A DNA stretch of 31,604 nucleotides, taken from positions 1 through 31,604 of IMG/VR virus record IMGVR_UViG_3300044675_000836; one strand, written 5' to 3'. Positions within the stretch are counted from its first letter, which is position 1. Every line of letters begins with the position of its first letter. A program made the position numbers and the translations under genes. The notes below the pieces were generated by a model. That model was not told the origin of the DNA. It saw only the letters and a program-made list of their open reading frames with translations, and did no database searches. The stretch is from a virus. Shown piece by piece: positions 1 to 6,507 of the stretch.

Positions 1-127
1 TGACTAAAGCGTTTTTAACTTACCTGAGAGAGTTGTTCCCTGAGATTCCTATTTACTATAAATTAGGCAACCACGAAGAAAGGGTAAGAAATTATTTACT
101 TCGTCAAGCAAAAGAGTTTAGTGACGT
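1..127. repeat. Terminal overlap, left copy
   Basis: These 127 bases are identical to the last 127 bases of the window (31478-31604), and a single reading frame runs through the join. This is what a contig of a circular or circularly permuted molecule looks like when the assembler leaves a k-mer-sized overlap; 127 is a common maximum k value. A real short terminal repeat of the virion DNA is possible but less likely, because the overlap sits inside a coding gene. Confidence 0.95.
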
Positions 128-524
128 TGACAATTTAAAGTTTGAAAATTTGCTTTCATTGGAAGAATTTAAAATTGAGTTAGTCAATAGAGAGATTATC
201 AAATTAGGCAAGTTGAATGTATTACACGGTCATGAAATGGGGGAAAGTGTTTTTAGTCCTGTTAACCCTGCACGAGGAATGTTCTTAAAGGCTAAATCTT
301 CTACTATCTTTGGACATAATCACCAAGTATCACACCACTCAGAAAACAACATAAACGGAGAATCTACAGGAGTTTGGTCAATGGGTTGCTTATGTAGTTT
401 GTCACCTGATTACAGACCTTATGCCTATACTAAATGGTCACACGGCTTTGCTTGTGTAGATGTCAATGAAGATTTGACCTTTCACGTGAATAACATGAAA
501 ATCATTGACGGCAAAATAATATGA
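1..524 (+). CDS. Metallophosphoesterase, C-terminal part (continues from 31021)
   Basis: This is the C-terminal part of a calcineurin-like metallophosphoesterase whose N-terminus lies at 31021-31477. Joined across the overlap, the protein is 326 aa. Metal-binding motifs are in family order: D97-I-H99 and G127-D128 in the right-edge part, then GNHE at 175-178, a GHE motif and GHNH at 257-260 here. The full metal site is therefore present. Such enzymes cleave phosphomonoesters or phosphodiesters using two metal ions; the substrate in this phage is unknown. An ATG start within the left piece alone is absent, and the apparent TTG start at 33 is internal. The stop overlaps the next start (ATGA at 521-524), so the genes are probably translationally coupled. 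Confidence 0.93.
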   Translation, partial: TKAFLTYLRELFPEIPIYYKLGNHEERVRNYLLRQAKEFSDVDNLKFENLLSLEEFKIELVNREIIKLGKLNVLHGHEMGESVFSPVNPARGMFLKAKSSTIFGHNHQVSHHSENNINGESTGVWSMGCLCSLSPDYRPYAYTKWSHGFACVDVNEDLTFHVNNMKIIDGKII

Positions 525-754
525 GAGTAAAAGTAAACTTTGTTTTTCAAGAAGAAAACATTGATCCAATTTACAAAAAGTTGGGTTTAGAAATGGATGC
601 AGACGCTTTTGAGATAGTAGAAGAAGGGTGGTTAAACCTAAATCACGTCATCGCTGCGTCAGAGTTTTATGAACTTACACAAGTTTATTGCACAGGTGGT
701 CACACTTTTTTAATAGATTTGCCGTTAAATGAATTTGAAGCACTATGGACGTAG
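521..754 (+). CDS. Small hypothetical protein, 77 aa
   Basis: A 77-aa acidic soluble protein of no family I can name. It starts at an ATGA overlap with the metallophosphoesterase and overlaps the next gene by 10 nt, so it sits tightly in the late operon. No membrane segment, cysteine cluster or catalytic motif is visible. The position and coupling support a real gene; the function is unknown. Confidence 0.75.
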   Translation: MRVKVNFVFQEENIDPIYKKLGLEMDADAFEIVEEGWLNLNHVIAASEFYELTQVYCTGGHTFLIDLPLNEFEALWT

Positions 755-966
755 TTAACAAACCTGCACACTATCAGGGTAAAGTAGAGGCTATAGATGC
801 TATCGAATCATCAATGACAAATGAAGCATTTAAAGGTTATTTACACGGTAACTGTCTTAAGTATCTTATGCGTTTTACTCGTAAAAATGGACAAGAAGAT
901 TTGCTTAAAGCACAATGGTATCTCAACAAACTCATTGAAATCAATGGCAAGAATAGAACTCTCTAA
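745..966 (+). CDS. DUF3310-family (SaV-like) protein
   Basis: A 73-aa protein with the signature of the DUF3310/SaV-like phage family. It starts VNKPAHYQG, followed by EAIDAI, then GNCLKYLMRFTRKNG with a downstream LLKAQWYLNKLIE helix. The family is widespread in phages and sometimes labelled nucleotide kinase-like, but its biochemical role is not settled. The length is normal for the short form. It begins inside the end of the previous gene and overlaps the endolysin start by 23 nt. Confidence 0.85.
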   Translation: MDVVNKPAHYQGKVEAIDAIESSMTNEAFKGYLHGNCLKYLMRFTRKNGQEDLLKAQWYLNKLIEINGKNRTL

Positions 967-1519
967 TATTGACTATATTCTCAAATGGGAAGGTGGTCTA
1001 AGTAAGCACAAAGCAGATACGGCATCACGTCACCCAGTACCTGATGGTAGCGGAAATCATACAAATAAAGGAATTACTTGGATGGTTTGGAAAGGTATTT
1101 TCGGAACTACAAACGAATCAATAGAATCTTTCTACAAAATGCCCAAAGACAAATGGGTTCAGATTTACCAACGCTATTGGGATGGTTTAAACTGCACTAA
1201 AATCGAATCTCAGATTATAGCTGAATTTTGGGCAGACTTTGCTTGGGGTTCAGGCATAGGCGGTGCGTCACGTCAGTTGCAGCGTTTTTTGAACTCTCAC
1301 GGCTTCAATTTGAAAGTTGATGGTAAGATAGGGCAATTCACAATTAGTGCCTTAAATAGCCTTATTGAGCGTAATGGAGAAAAGTGGGTGTTTGAATCTT
1401 GCTACTCTTGGAGGGTTCACTTTTTGCAAAGTTTGACTTCATTCAAAGATTTTGGCAAAGGTTGGATTAATAGATTACAAGACTTCTATATTTACGCTCA
1501 AAGACGTTGGCAACCTTAG
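944..1519 (+). CDS. Endolysin, GH108-type N-acetylmuramidase
   Basis: A 191-aa peptidoglycan hydrolase. The N-terminus carries the family motif W15-E16-G-G, E16 being the likely catalytic glutamate, followed by TNKGIT, typical of glycosyl hydrolase family 108. The C-terminal half (GSGIGGASRQLQRFLN, then VDGKIGQFT) matches the associated peptidoglycan-binding domain. The role is to cut the murein glycan backbone at lysis. I chose ATG 944 because the motif follows directly. An upstream in-frame start at 821 would add 41 residues that are out-of-frame translation of the DUF3310 gene. There is no signal peptide, so export needs a holin. Confidence 0.92.
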   Translation: MARIELSNIDYILKWEGGLSKHKADTASRHPVPDGSGNHTNKGITWMVWKGIFGTTNESIESFYKMPKDKWVQIYQRYWDGLNCTKIESQIIAEFWADFAWGSGIGGASRQLQRFLNSHGFNLKVDGKIGQFTISALNSLIERNGEKWVFESCYSWRVHFLQSLTSFKDFGKGWINRLQDFYIYAQRRWQP

Positions 1520-2025
1520 ACGACATAGGGAAAAAGTTTAGCGACTTCAATCCTGCTGGAGACAAAGGGATTCAAGGCATCCTACAAAATTGGGGCAACG
1601 AGTTAATTTCTAAATTTCGTGCTAATCTTCAAAAAAACAAATCACTTGCATCTCGTAGACTTTACTCAGAGATAGAGCCTGACATTTCACCAACGAAAAC
1701 AGGCTACAGTCTACAGATTAAAATGCTTGACTATTACAAGTGGGTTGAAGACGGTAGACCACCGACAAAAACAAACACGCCATCTAGCCCAACGCTTCAG
1801 AAATCTATTGAGCAATGGATCATAAACAAAGGCATTCAAACAAGGACATCCAAAAATCAGTCACGAGCAGCATCGGTTAAGAGCCTTGCTTATGTAATCG
1901 CAAGAAAGATTCATCGTAAAGGAACTAAGGCAAGACCTTTTATTTCTCCTGTTCTAACCGACAAAATGAGGCAAACACTTGCCGACAGAATCGGTAGATA
2001 TATAGCTGACTCTTTAGCGTCATAG
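1507..2025 (+). CDS. HK97 gp10-like head-tail/tail completion protein (TTG start)
   Basis: A 172-aa basic protein resembling the gp10-like head-tail joining family. A central YYKWVEDGRPP motif and a C-terminal IHRKGTKARPFISPVL motif are typical of these proteins, which join head and tail or regulate tail length. There is no ATG start. The first usable codon is TTG 1507, 13 nt inside the endolysin gene, and the in-frame stop at 1471 limits upstream options to a rare ATT. It is the last gene of the late operon; the following gap carries an early promoter. Separation from the other connectors by the endolysin is unusual but not unknown. Confidence 0.8.
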   Translation: MATLDDIGKKFSDFNPAGDKGIQGILQNWGNELISKFRANLQKNKSLASRRLYSEIEPDISPTKTGYSLQIKMLDYYKWVEDGRPPTKTNTPSSPTLQKSIEQWIINKGIQTRTSKNQSRAASVKSLAYVIARKIHRKGTKARPFISPVLTDKMRQTLADRIGRYIADSLAS

Positions 2026-2038
2026 TTCTGTCAATAAA

Positions 2039-2078
2039 GAAAAATATTTTTCTATTAAGGAAATTTATTTTATCTTTG
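2039..2078 (+). promoter_or_regulatory. Early promoter/operator upstream of the HTH gene
   Basis: The 8-mer TATCTTTG at 2071-2078 fits the Bacteroidota -7 consensus TAnnTTTG exactly. No clear TTG lies about 20 nt upstream; that place holds the perfect palindrome GAAAAATATTTTTC (2039-2052). A transcript would start at or just before ATG 2083, giving a leaderless or nearly leaderless mRNA. The palindrome is a natural operator candidate for the HTH protein it precedes. A related arrangement recurs at 4138-4184. Confidence 0.6.
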
Positions 2079-2082
2079 CTGC

Positions 2083-2262
2083 ATGGAACTACAAGAAATC
2101 ATAAATCTTATTAAAGTAAAAAGAAAGCACGGACTCGTGAAACGAGTATCTGAGCAAACAGGCGTGTCTATGCCTACCGTACGCAAGTATCTTGACGGTG
2201 ACGTGATTAACCCAAAAGCTATGTTGGTTATCAAAACTGCATTGGAGGAGGTTTCAAGATGA
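2083..2262 (+). CDS. Small helix-turn-helix DNA-binding protein, 59 aa
   Basis: This short ORF encodes 59 aa with a central HTH pattern: VSEQTGVSMPTVRKYLDG, in which an A/S-x-x-x-G turn is followed by a recognition helix, as in MerR- or Cro-like minimal regulators. It opens the early operon directly behind a TAnnTTTG promoter and a palindrome, so autoregulation is a reasonable inference. The stop overlaps the next start (ATGA, 2259-2262), with a GGAGG Shine-Dalgarno-like run just before it. It is too small to be a classical lysogeny repressor with a dimerisation domain. Confidence 0.8.
   Translation: MELQEIINLIKVKRKHGLVKRVSEQTGVSMPTVRKYLDGDVINPKAMLVIKTALEEVSR
2247..2262 (+). repeat. 16-nt gene-junction repeat, copy 1
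   Basis: The sequence ggaggtttcaagatga occurs here and again at 2465-2480. Each copy contains a GGAGG run, encodes the last residues EVSR of the upstream protein, and ends in an ATGA stop/start overlap. It is a duplicated translational-coupling junction with a Shine-Dalgarno-like element, unusual in this SD-poor genome. Confidence 0.85.
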
Positions 2263-2480
2263 AAAAATTTATATTCAAACTAAAACGTATCTTTTCTAAA
2301 GAAAAAGTTAACGGCACCGCTGAAAGCCAACCAACTTATTCAGAGGGAGACCTTGTGAACCTTGTTTGGATGATTGAAAAATTAAGACATCCAAGTAACA
2401 AATGCACCATGAACGAACTTTTAGAAGAAGTCAACAAACACTTTGATGGGTTAAAAGCTATAAGGGAGGTTTCAAGATGA
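2259..2480 (+). CDS. Small hypothetical protein, 73 aa
   Basis: A 73-aa protein of unknown function with a basic N-terminus (KKFIFKLKRIFSKEK) that could bind nucleic acid or membrane, and an acidic helical C-terminal half. It is coupled by ATGA overlaps to both neighbours and ends in the same EVSR residues as the HTH protein because of a duplicated junction. No domain is recognised. Confidence 0.7.
   Translation: MKKFIFKLKRIFSKEKVNGTAESQPTYSEGDLVNLVWMIEKLRHPSNKCTMNELLEEVNKHFDGLKAIREVSR
2465..2480 (+). repeat. 16-nt gene-junction repeat, copy 2
   Basis: Second exact copy of ggaggtttcaagatga (first at 2247-2262), again spanning a GGAGG run and the ATGA junction between adjacent genes. Confidence 0.85.
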
Positions 2481-2701
2481 GCAACAAACAACAAACGGCA
2501 GTAGAGTTGTTGGAAGAAAAACTAAAAATTTCCTTTGGAAATGATATGAAACCATTAAGGGGATTTTTTGTAATAGCCAAAGAAATGGAGAAGAAGCAGA
2601 TTATTAACGCAAATAGAGATGGTGTTGATATGGTTGTAGATAAAAAAGATTTTATCTCAGGTGAACAATACTACGAACAAACATACGGAGGTAACAAATG
2701 A
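2477..2701 (+). CDS. Small conserved phage protein, TAVE-type, 74 aa
   Basis: A 74-aa protein built as TAVELLEEKL, a variable middle, the helix AKEMEKKQIINA and a YYEQTYG tail. A second copy of this pattern is encoded at 4406-4609 (TAVEYLFDKL, AKEMEKNQIITA, YYKENY). I recognise the pattern from many Bacteroidota phage genomes as a small protein of unknown function. The two genes look like diverged paralogues in neighbouring early units. Starts and stops overlap both neighbours (ATGA). Confidence 0.8.
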   Translation: MSNKQQTAVELLEEKLKISFGNDMKPLRGFFVIAKEMEKKQIINANRDGVDMVVDKKDFISGEQYYEQTYGGNK

Positions 2702-2940
2702 AAGTTGAAGTAAACGTATATGTACACGACAAAGAGGTAGAAGTAGTATTTGATGACACTTTCACTTTTACCTATGATAGAATGGAAGTTGAGGATGTAA
2801 TCATTGAACACTATTTCAAGAAATTTGAAGAGGTTATTTCTAAGGATGACGACAGTAGTCCATACGAGGTAACTTACAGAGTAGACTTAGAACACATCAA
2901 AGAACACGAACTATACAGAGTAATTCAAGAGACACTATGA
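2698..2940 (+). CDS. Small acidic hypothetical protein, 80 aa
   Basis: An 80-aa, strongly acidic, soluble protein with a predicted beta-rich start (KVEVNVYVHDKEVEVVF). There is no recognised family. It is coupled by ATGA overlaps to the TAVE-type protein and to the ERF recombinase, so it probably belongs to the early recombination unit. Confidence 0.7.
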   Translation: MKVEVNVYVHDKEVEVVFDDTFTFTYDRMEVEDVIIEHYFKKFEEVISKDDDSSPYEVTYRVDLEHIKEHELYRVIQETL

Positions 2941-3473
2941 AAACATCAGAGAAAATAACAAACCTAACGAAGGCAATGTTTTGCTTTCAAACCAAAGTAT
3001 CAGCGGTTAAGAAATCTGCTAACAACCCACATTTTAAAAGCAAGTATGCTGACCTATCGGCTATTCTTGAAGTCATTAACCCTATTATGATAGAATGCGG
3101 TCTACTGGTTACACAACATCCAAATGAAGATAGTCTTGTTACTACGGTTTATCACGCTGAATCAGGCGAATGGATGCAGAGTGAACAAGTCCTGAGAATG
3201 AAAGATTTGAATAATCCTCAGCAACAAGGCTCTGCAATTACTTACGCAAGACGTTATGCCTTAGCTTCTATCTTTAATCTCAACCAAGAGGACGATGACG
3301 CAAATACTGCAACAGGCTACCAGGTCAAAGCAGTAAAAGAAGAGATGACACCTAAACACCCATTGTGGAAGAAAGCAGTTGACCATATCGTAAAAGGAGG
3401 TTCTATTTCTGACGTGACTGACAAGTACATTGTAAGTTCAGATAACATTGCTATTTTGACCGCTACTAAATGA
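2937..3473 (+). CDS. erf: ERF-family single-strand annealing recombinase
   Basis: A 178-aa protein with the ERF signature: an NNPHFKSKYADLSAILE stretch near residues 27-43, then the GSAITYARRYALASIFNL block typical of ERF proteins, followed by an acidic EDDDAN segment. ERF proteins anneal complementary single strands during phage recombination and genome circularisation. The next gene encodes a YqaJ-type exonuclease, giving a Red-like two-component system. The length is close to the ERF norm. The stop overlaps the exonuclease start by 4 nt. Confidence 0.9.
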   Translation: MKTSEKITNLTKAMFCFQTKVSAVKKSANNPHFKSKYADLSAILEVINPIMIECGLLVTQHPNEDSLVTTVYHAESGEWMQSEQVLRMKDLNNPQQQGSAITYARRYALASIFNLNQEDDDANTATGYQVKAVKEEMTPKHPLWKKAVDHIVKGGSISDVTDKYIVSSDNIAILTATK

Positions 3474-4120
3474 ATGATTTCACAAGGATGGAAATTACAA
3501 TAACACAACAGGAAGAACTTTGGCAGGAGGCGAGACTATCTCGCTTCACTGCCTCAGAGATACACAAGCTGATGGGGATTTCTCGCAGCGGTGACATACT
3601 AAGCAAAACTGCTGAGACATTTGTATACGAAAAAGCAGCAGAGATTCTCACAGGTCAACGCAAAGCAATTTTCGGAGATGCTCTTGAATGGGGTAAGCAA
3701 TACGAAGCCGATGCCTTTAACCATTTCGCAAGAATTACATTTGATGAGTTTACCTACTATGGTGGCGAGACATATGTTTTTATACCATACGGAGACCATA
3801 GCGGCTATTCTCCTGACGGCTTGAGCAAAGATGCCATCTTAGAAATTAAATGCCCTTACAACTCAGCAATTCACCTTAAAAACTTTACTATCTACGATGC
3901 CGATAGTTTGAAGACTTTGCATCCAGAGTACTATTGGCAGATGCAACTCGGCATGATTGCAGCTGACTTAGATAAAGGCTACTTTGTTAGTTACGATCCA
4001 CGAATGCCGCAAGGCAAGGTCATTCACGTTGCGGAAATAGAACGCCATTTAGTACAAGACGAGATAGACGAGAAACTAAATGCAGCTGCTGAATTGTTGA
4101 ATAATGTCATCAGATTGTAA
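3470..4120 (+). CDS. YqaJ-type phage recombination exonuclease
   Basis: A 216-aa nuclease of the PD-(D/E)xK fold, YqaJ/lambda-exonuclease family. Visible motifs are the N-terminal SRFTASEIHKLMG, GDALEWGKQYEADAF, the catalytic D116 in YSPDG, E125-I-K127 in LEIKCP, and PEYYWQMQLGM. It should resect duplex ends 5' to 3' to feed the ERF annealing protein encoded just upstream. ATG 3470 overlaps the ERF stop; an internal ATG at 3488 is an alternative start and would not change the domain. The gene ends the first early unit, and a promoter starts immediately after its stop. Confidence 0.9.
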   Translation: MNDFTRMEITITQQEELWQEARLSRFTASEIHKLMGISRSGDILSKTAETFVYEKAAEILTGQRKAIFGDALEWGKQYEADAFNHFARITFDEFTYYGGETYVFIPYGDHSGYSPDGLSKDAILEIKCPYNSAIHLKNFTIYDADSLKTLHPEYYWQMQLGMIAADLDKGYFVSYDPRMPQGKVIHVAEIERHLVQDEIDEKLNAAAELLNNVIRL

Positions 4121-4129
4121 TTATATTTG
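4097..4129 (+). promoter_or_regulatory. Bacteroidota-type promoter after the exonuclease gene
   Basis: TATATTTG at 4122-4129 matches TAnnTTTG exactly, with TTG at 4097-4099 placed 22 nt upstream, slightly long. The same 8-mer is used at 6346 and 15463. A second promoter-like element follows at 4147-4177, so this unit may have tandem starts. Confidence 0.55.
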
Positions 4130-4137
4130 CAATATTG

Positions 4138-4177
4138 AAAAAATATTTTGCATTTAAGGAAATTAGGTAGATATTTG
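4138..4177 (+). promoter_or_regulatory. Second promoter, matching the HTH-gene promoter
   Basis: TTTG at 4147-4150, a 19-nt spacer and GATATTTG at 4170-4177 (one mismatch to TAnnTTTG) place the start near ATG 4182, again leaderless or nearly so. Aligned on the start codons without gaps, 4138-4184 and 2039-2085 agree at about 34 of 47 positions, including AAAATATTTT and TTAAGGAAATT. The two regions are probably co-regulated. Confidence 0.6.
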
Positions 4178-4181
4178 AACC

Positions 4182-4409
4182 ATGACACAACACCACTATT
4201 TTCAAATCGTTTGTATTCTATTCTTTGCAATAGTATACTTACTATGGTATCTTGCTATCAAGTTACAAGAGTTTAATCAAGAGCAAAAAGAAGCTGAGCC
4301 ATTCCAAGAGCAGGAAAGACCATATGTTGATCCTGCTCACTTTAACGAGGTAATGAAGCACCAGGCTAAAGTTAGAAAAACAATGTACAGAGGTAAATTA
4401 AAACTATGA
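4182..4409 (+). CDS. Small single-pass membrane protein, 75 aa
   Basis: A 75-aa protein with one hydrophobic segment at about residues 8-27 (rich in I, F, L, V and W) followed by a charged, glutamate- and glutamine-rich tail. The topology suggests an inner-membrane protein with a cytoplasmic tail. It is the first gene of the second early unit, directly at the promoter. The family is not recognised, and roles such as host takeover or superinfection exclusion would be guesses. Confidence 0.7.
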   Translation: MTQHHYFQIVCILFFAIVYLLWYLAIKLQEFNQEQKEAEPFQEQERPYVDPAHFNEVMKHQAKVRKTMYRGKLKL

Positions 4410-4609
4410 TGACCGCAGTAGAATACTTATTTGACAAGTTAGTCAATACAGAGCCGACAAGAATGGAGTGCTTCCAATATCTAAAAGAGGCTAAAGAGAT
4501 GGAAAAGAATCAAATCATTACGGCACACGAAAGTTCCGCTATTGAGTTAGGTAAACCTTACATAGCGTTAGACTGTGCGGTTGCTTATTATAAAGAAAAC
4601 TATGAATAA
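4406..4609 (+). CDS. Small conserved phage protein, TAVE-type, 67 aa
   Basis: A 67-aa paralogue of the protein at 2477-2701: TAVEYLFDKL near the start, AKEMEKNQIITA in the middle, AYYKENYE at the end. The function is unknown. The start overlaps the membrane-protein stop (ATGA) and the end overlaps the next gene by 8 nt. Confidence 0.8.
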   Translation: MMTAVEYLFDKLVNTEPTRMECFQYLKEAKEMEKNQIITAHESSAIELGKPYIALDCAVAYYKENYE

Positions 4610-4913
4610 ACTAATTGAACAAAGAGTGGCGGCAGTTTTGCTCAATCACTCAGAAGCGAGAGACAATGATAATGTTTTACTCGTGGAATTTTGGAAAATG
4701 GAAATGAACGACAATGAGAAATATGCATATAAAACATACGAGTTTTTCAATATGCTTTATCAGGGCAAAGTGACCAATGCTTCAACCATTTCAAGAATAA
4801 GACGCAAACTGCAAATGCACTACCCTCATTTAAGAGGTGAACGATATCAGAAACGCTTAGAACAACAGGAAGAAGTAAAACAAGATTTAGGGTATGGGAT
4901 TTCGTTGGACTGA
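4602..4913 (+). CDS. Hypothetical protein, 103 aa
   Basis: A 103-aa mostly helical protein. I start it at ATG 4602, which overlaps the previous gene by 8 nt; a possible start at 4575 would only add out-of-frame residues of that gene. The segment TNASTISRIRRKLQMHYPHLRG looks like a short HTH-like or basic nucleic-acid-binding stretch, reminiscent of proteins that schedule phage or host gene expression, but I cannot assign a family. It overlaps the HNH gene by 20 nt. Confidence 0.7.
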   Translation: MNKLIEQRVAAVLLNHSEARDNDNVLLVEFWKMEMNDNEKYAYKTYEFFNMLYQGKVTNASTISRIRRKLQMHYPHLRGERYQKRLEQQEEVKQDLGYGISLD

Positions 4914-5523
4914 TGAGAGAATCGATAAACTCAGAGAGTTATATGTTGCTACTCACATTGACGAAATTTGTCAATTCTTTGGGACTAAGAGACACGTTGT
5001 TTACTGTGCTGCTCAGCGTTACAATATAGCACGTTCAGAGGACTTTAAAAAAGCCCATTGCTACAATGTCAAGCCAAATGTACCTACTCAATTTAAAAAG
5101 GGTATGACAAGCTGGAACAAAGGTAAAAAAGGCATTCAAATAGGCGGTAAAGAAACTCAGTTTCCAAAAGGTCACAAGCCTCATAATTGGAAACCTGAAG
5201 GAACAGAGAGAATCTCAAAAGATGGCTACATTGAAGTTAAGCACAACGGGAAGTATAGACCTAAGCATAGAATTATATACGAAGAGCATCACGGCATTAA
5301 ATTAGATCCTTACGAAGTAGTTATATTTTTAGATAGAAACCCAAAGAACTTGGATATATCCAATCTAAAACTTATTTCACGTCAGGAACATATGCAACGC
5401 AATCACTGGGTACATTTACCTGAAGAACTACAAGAAGTAATACATTTAAAAAAGAACATAACTAAACTAATAACAGAATATGGCAAAAGACAAAATTCAA
5501 GACCTGAGACACCATCTATTTGA
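4894..5523 (+). CDS. HNH endonuclease (homing-type) with N-terminal DNA-binding region
   Basis: A 209-aa protein in three parts. Residues 1-50 (WTDERIDKLRELY, then a helix-turn-helix-like stretch) resemble Myb/GcrA-like DNA binding. A linker rich in KKG, NKGKKG and FPKGHKPHN motifs resembles NUMOD-type repeats of homing enzymes. The C-terminal HNH_3-like nuclease module contains KHRIIYEEHHG, then VVIFLDRNPKNLDISNLKLISRQEH. The usual first histidine of the HHxD motif reads IFLD here, a variant also known in related phage HNH proteins, so activity is uncertain. It is likely a mobile nuclease gene, and it overlaps the next gene by 44 nt. Confidence 0.85.
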   Translation: MGFRWTDERIDKLRELYVATHIDEICQFFGTKRHVVYCAAQRYNIARSEDFKKAHCYNVKPNVPTQFKKGMTSWNKGKKGIQIGGKETQFPKGHKPHNWKPEGTERISKDGYIEVKHNGKYRPKHRIIYEEHHGIKLDPYEVVIFLDRNPKNLDISNLKLISRQEHMQRNHWVHLPEELQEVIHLKKNITKLITEYGKRQNSRPETPSI

Positions 5524-5692
5524 AACTATTGAAATGCTTAAAGACGGAGACATGGAAATAGAGAAGGCAAGAGCAATCAGCGAGGTTGCACAGGTAATCA
5601 TTAACTCCGCAAAAGTAGAAGTGCAATTTTTAAAAGAAATGGGAAGTAATCGACATACTGGATTTATTCAGTTGGAAAATAAAGAAGAATGA
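5480..5692 (+). CDS. Small conserved phage protein, 70 aa
   Basis: A 70-aa helical protein with the pattern KIQDLRHHLFETIEMLKDG followed by EKARAISEVAQVIINSAKVEV. Similar small proteins recur in phages of several phyla next to recombination or replication genes, but their function is not known to me. It starts 44 nt inside the HNH gene; the long overlap suggests the HNH gene's end was extended or inserted at this locus. Confidence 0.8.
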   Translation: MAKDKIQDLRHHLFETIEMLKDGDMEIEKARAISEVAQVIINSAKVEVQFLKEMGSNRHTGFIQLENKEE

Positions 5693-5693
5693 T

Positions 5694-6323
5694 ATGCCAG
5701 TAGTTGAAATAAAAGTATTTGAACAGTACGAGTATCAAGATTATTTAATTACAATACAGGATCATTTTGGTAGTGGAGAATTGGAGGCTATTGCAGTTCC
5801 AACTAAATATGCTCATTTATTCGATGATATACACGATGTTTATAATTGCTGCGAAATATTTGATGATAATGGTATTGTACATCAAGAAGAAGTTTGGTGT
5901 GAAGAAGATGAAGAATTATATGAAAAAGATTTGATACCATTAGTTGCATTTGAACCAAGCGATACACATATAAGATTATCCAATGTAAACACTGAATCAT
6001 CAGCACAAGTTTTAAGTTACGTTGTAAATGAATTAAATTGGTTATTAGAAATAAAGCCTAAAACAGTAGTTTTAAAACAGATTTATAAAAAGAGTGTAAC
6101 CCCAAAAACGTCTAAAAATAAAAGAGGATTTAATCAAGTTGCTTGGGCTTCTCTGGTAAAGTTAAGAGACGGTAAATGTACTGAGTGTAATAGTTTATAT
6201 GATTTACACGCTCACCATATAAAGCCTTATAAAGACAATGAATCATTAAGATTTGATGTAAACAATGGGGTTACTTTATGTGGACAATGCCACCGAAAAT
6301 GGCACAAAGAAAATGGTAGATAA
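5694..6323 (+). CDS. HNH endonuclease with long acidic N-terminal domain
   Basis: A 209-aa protein. Its last 70 residues form a canonical HNH nuclease: LRDGKCTECNSLYDLHAHHIKPY with a CxxC zinc knuckle and HH catalytic pair, then N in FDVNNG and a second CxxC followed by HRKWH. The first 125 residues are acidic and not recognised. Codon choice (many TTA and ATA codons) makes this gene more AT-rich than its neighbours, a hint of separate origin. It ends just before the promoter of the replication unit. Confidence 0.85.
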   Translation: MPVVEIKVFEQYEYQDYLITIQDHFGSGELEAIAVPTKYAHLFDDIHDVYNCCEIFDDNGIVHQEEVWCEEDEELYEKDLIPLVAFEPSDTHIRLSNVNTESSAQVLSYVVNELNWLLEIKPKTVVLKQIYKKSVTPKTSKNKRGFNQVAWASLVKLRDGKCTECNSLYDLHAHHIKPYKDNESLRFDVNNGVTLCGQCHRKWHKENGR

Positions 6324-6353
6324 TTGCAATTATAAAATAATTAACTATATTTG
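6324..6353 (+). promoter_or_regulatory. Promoter of the replication unit
   Basis: TTG at 6324-6326, a 19-nt spacer and TATATTTG at 6346-6353 give the best Bacteroidota-type promoter in the window. Transcription should start near 6358-6360, producing a leader of about 150 nt before the replication gene at 6508. Confidence 0.75.
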
Positions 6354-6366
6354 CATACACCAAATC

Positions 6367-6401
6367 AGAGGGGTAGTAACAACACCTGCTGCCTCTCTTT
6401 T
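6367..6401 (+). terminator. Leader hairpin 1
   Basis: AGAGGGGTAG (6367-6376) can pair with CTGCCTCTCT (6389-6398) in a 10-bp stem with two G-U pairs and a 12-nt loop, followed by a short T run to 6401. It could be a weak terminator or a structural element at the 5' end of the leader RNA. Confidence 0.45.
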
Positions 6402-6420
6402 AAATATTAAAAACACAACC

Positions 6421-6459
6421 ATGAGAGAGATGGTTAAGTTAAAAGATATTTGCCTGTAG
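6421..6459 (+). CDS. Possible 12-aa leader peptide
   Basis: ATG 6421 opens a 12-codon frame (MREMVKLKDICL) ending at TAG 6457-6459. It lies in the leader between the promoter and the replication genes, preceded by an A-rich stretch, the usual start context here. Its stop codon falls in the 5' arm of hairpin 2, so a translating ribosome would block that hairpin. Its first nine bases are the same as those of the gene at 6508. Whether it is translated is unknown. Confidence 0.35.
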   Translation: MREMVKLKDICL

Positions 6460-6503
6460 TTAATAGATGTCTCTCTCACATCTATTTTCTATGGGCATTT
6501 TTT
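6451..6503 (+). terminator. Leader hairpin 2: intrinsic terminator or attenuator
   Basis: AATAGATGT (6462-6470) and ACATCTATT (6478-6486) pair perfectly over 9 bp around loop CTCTCTC. The stem extends imperfectly outward to TGCC/GGGCA at 6451 and 6497, and is followed at once by TTTTTT (6498-6503). This has the form of an intrinsic terminator placed just before the replication gene. As the only promoter seen is upstream, it probably works as an attenuator. Confidence 0.6.
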
Positions 6504-6507
6504 ATTT

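Noticed and set aside
1-127. Overlap as a genuine short direct terminal repeat of virion DNA
   Set aside because: It lies inside a gene and its length equals a common assembly k value; it cannot be excluded without read depth.
821-943. N-terminal extension of the endolysin from ATG 821
   Set aside because: These 41 codons are out-of-frame reading of the DUF3310 gene, and the catalytic motif starts right after ATG 944.
6265-6459. 64-codon frame across the replication promoter
   Set aside because: It overlaps the HNH end and the promoter in another frame and has no coding character; only the last 12 codons from ATG 6421 are of interest.
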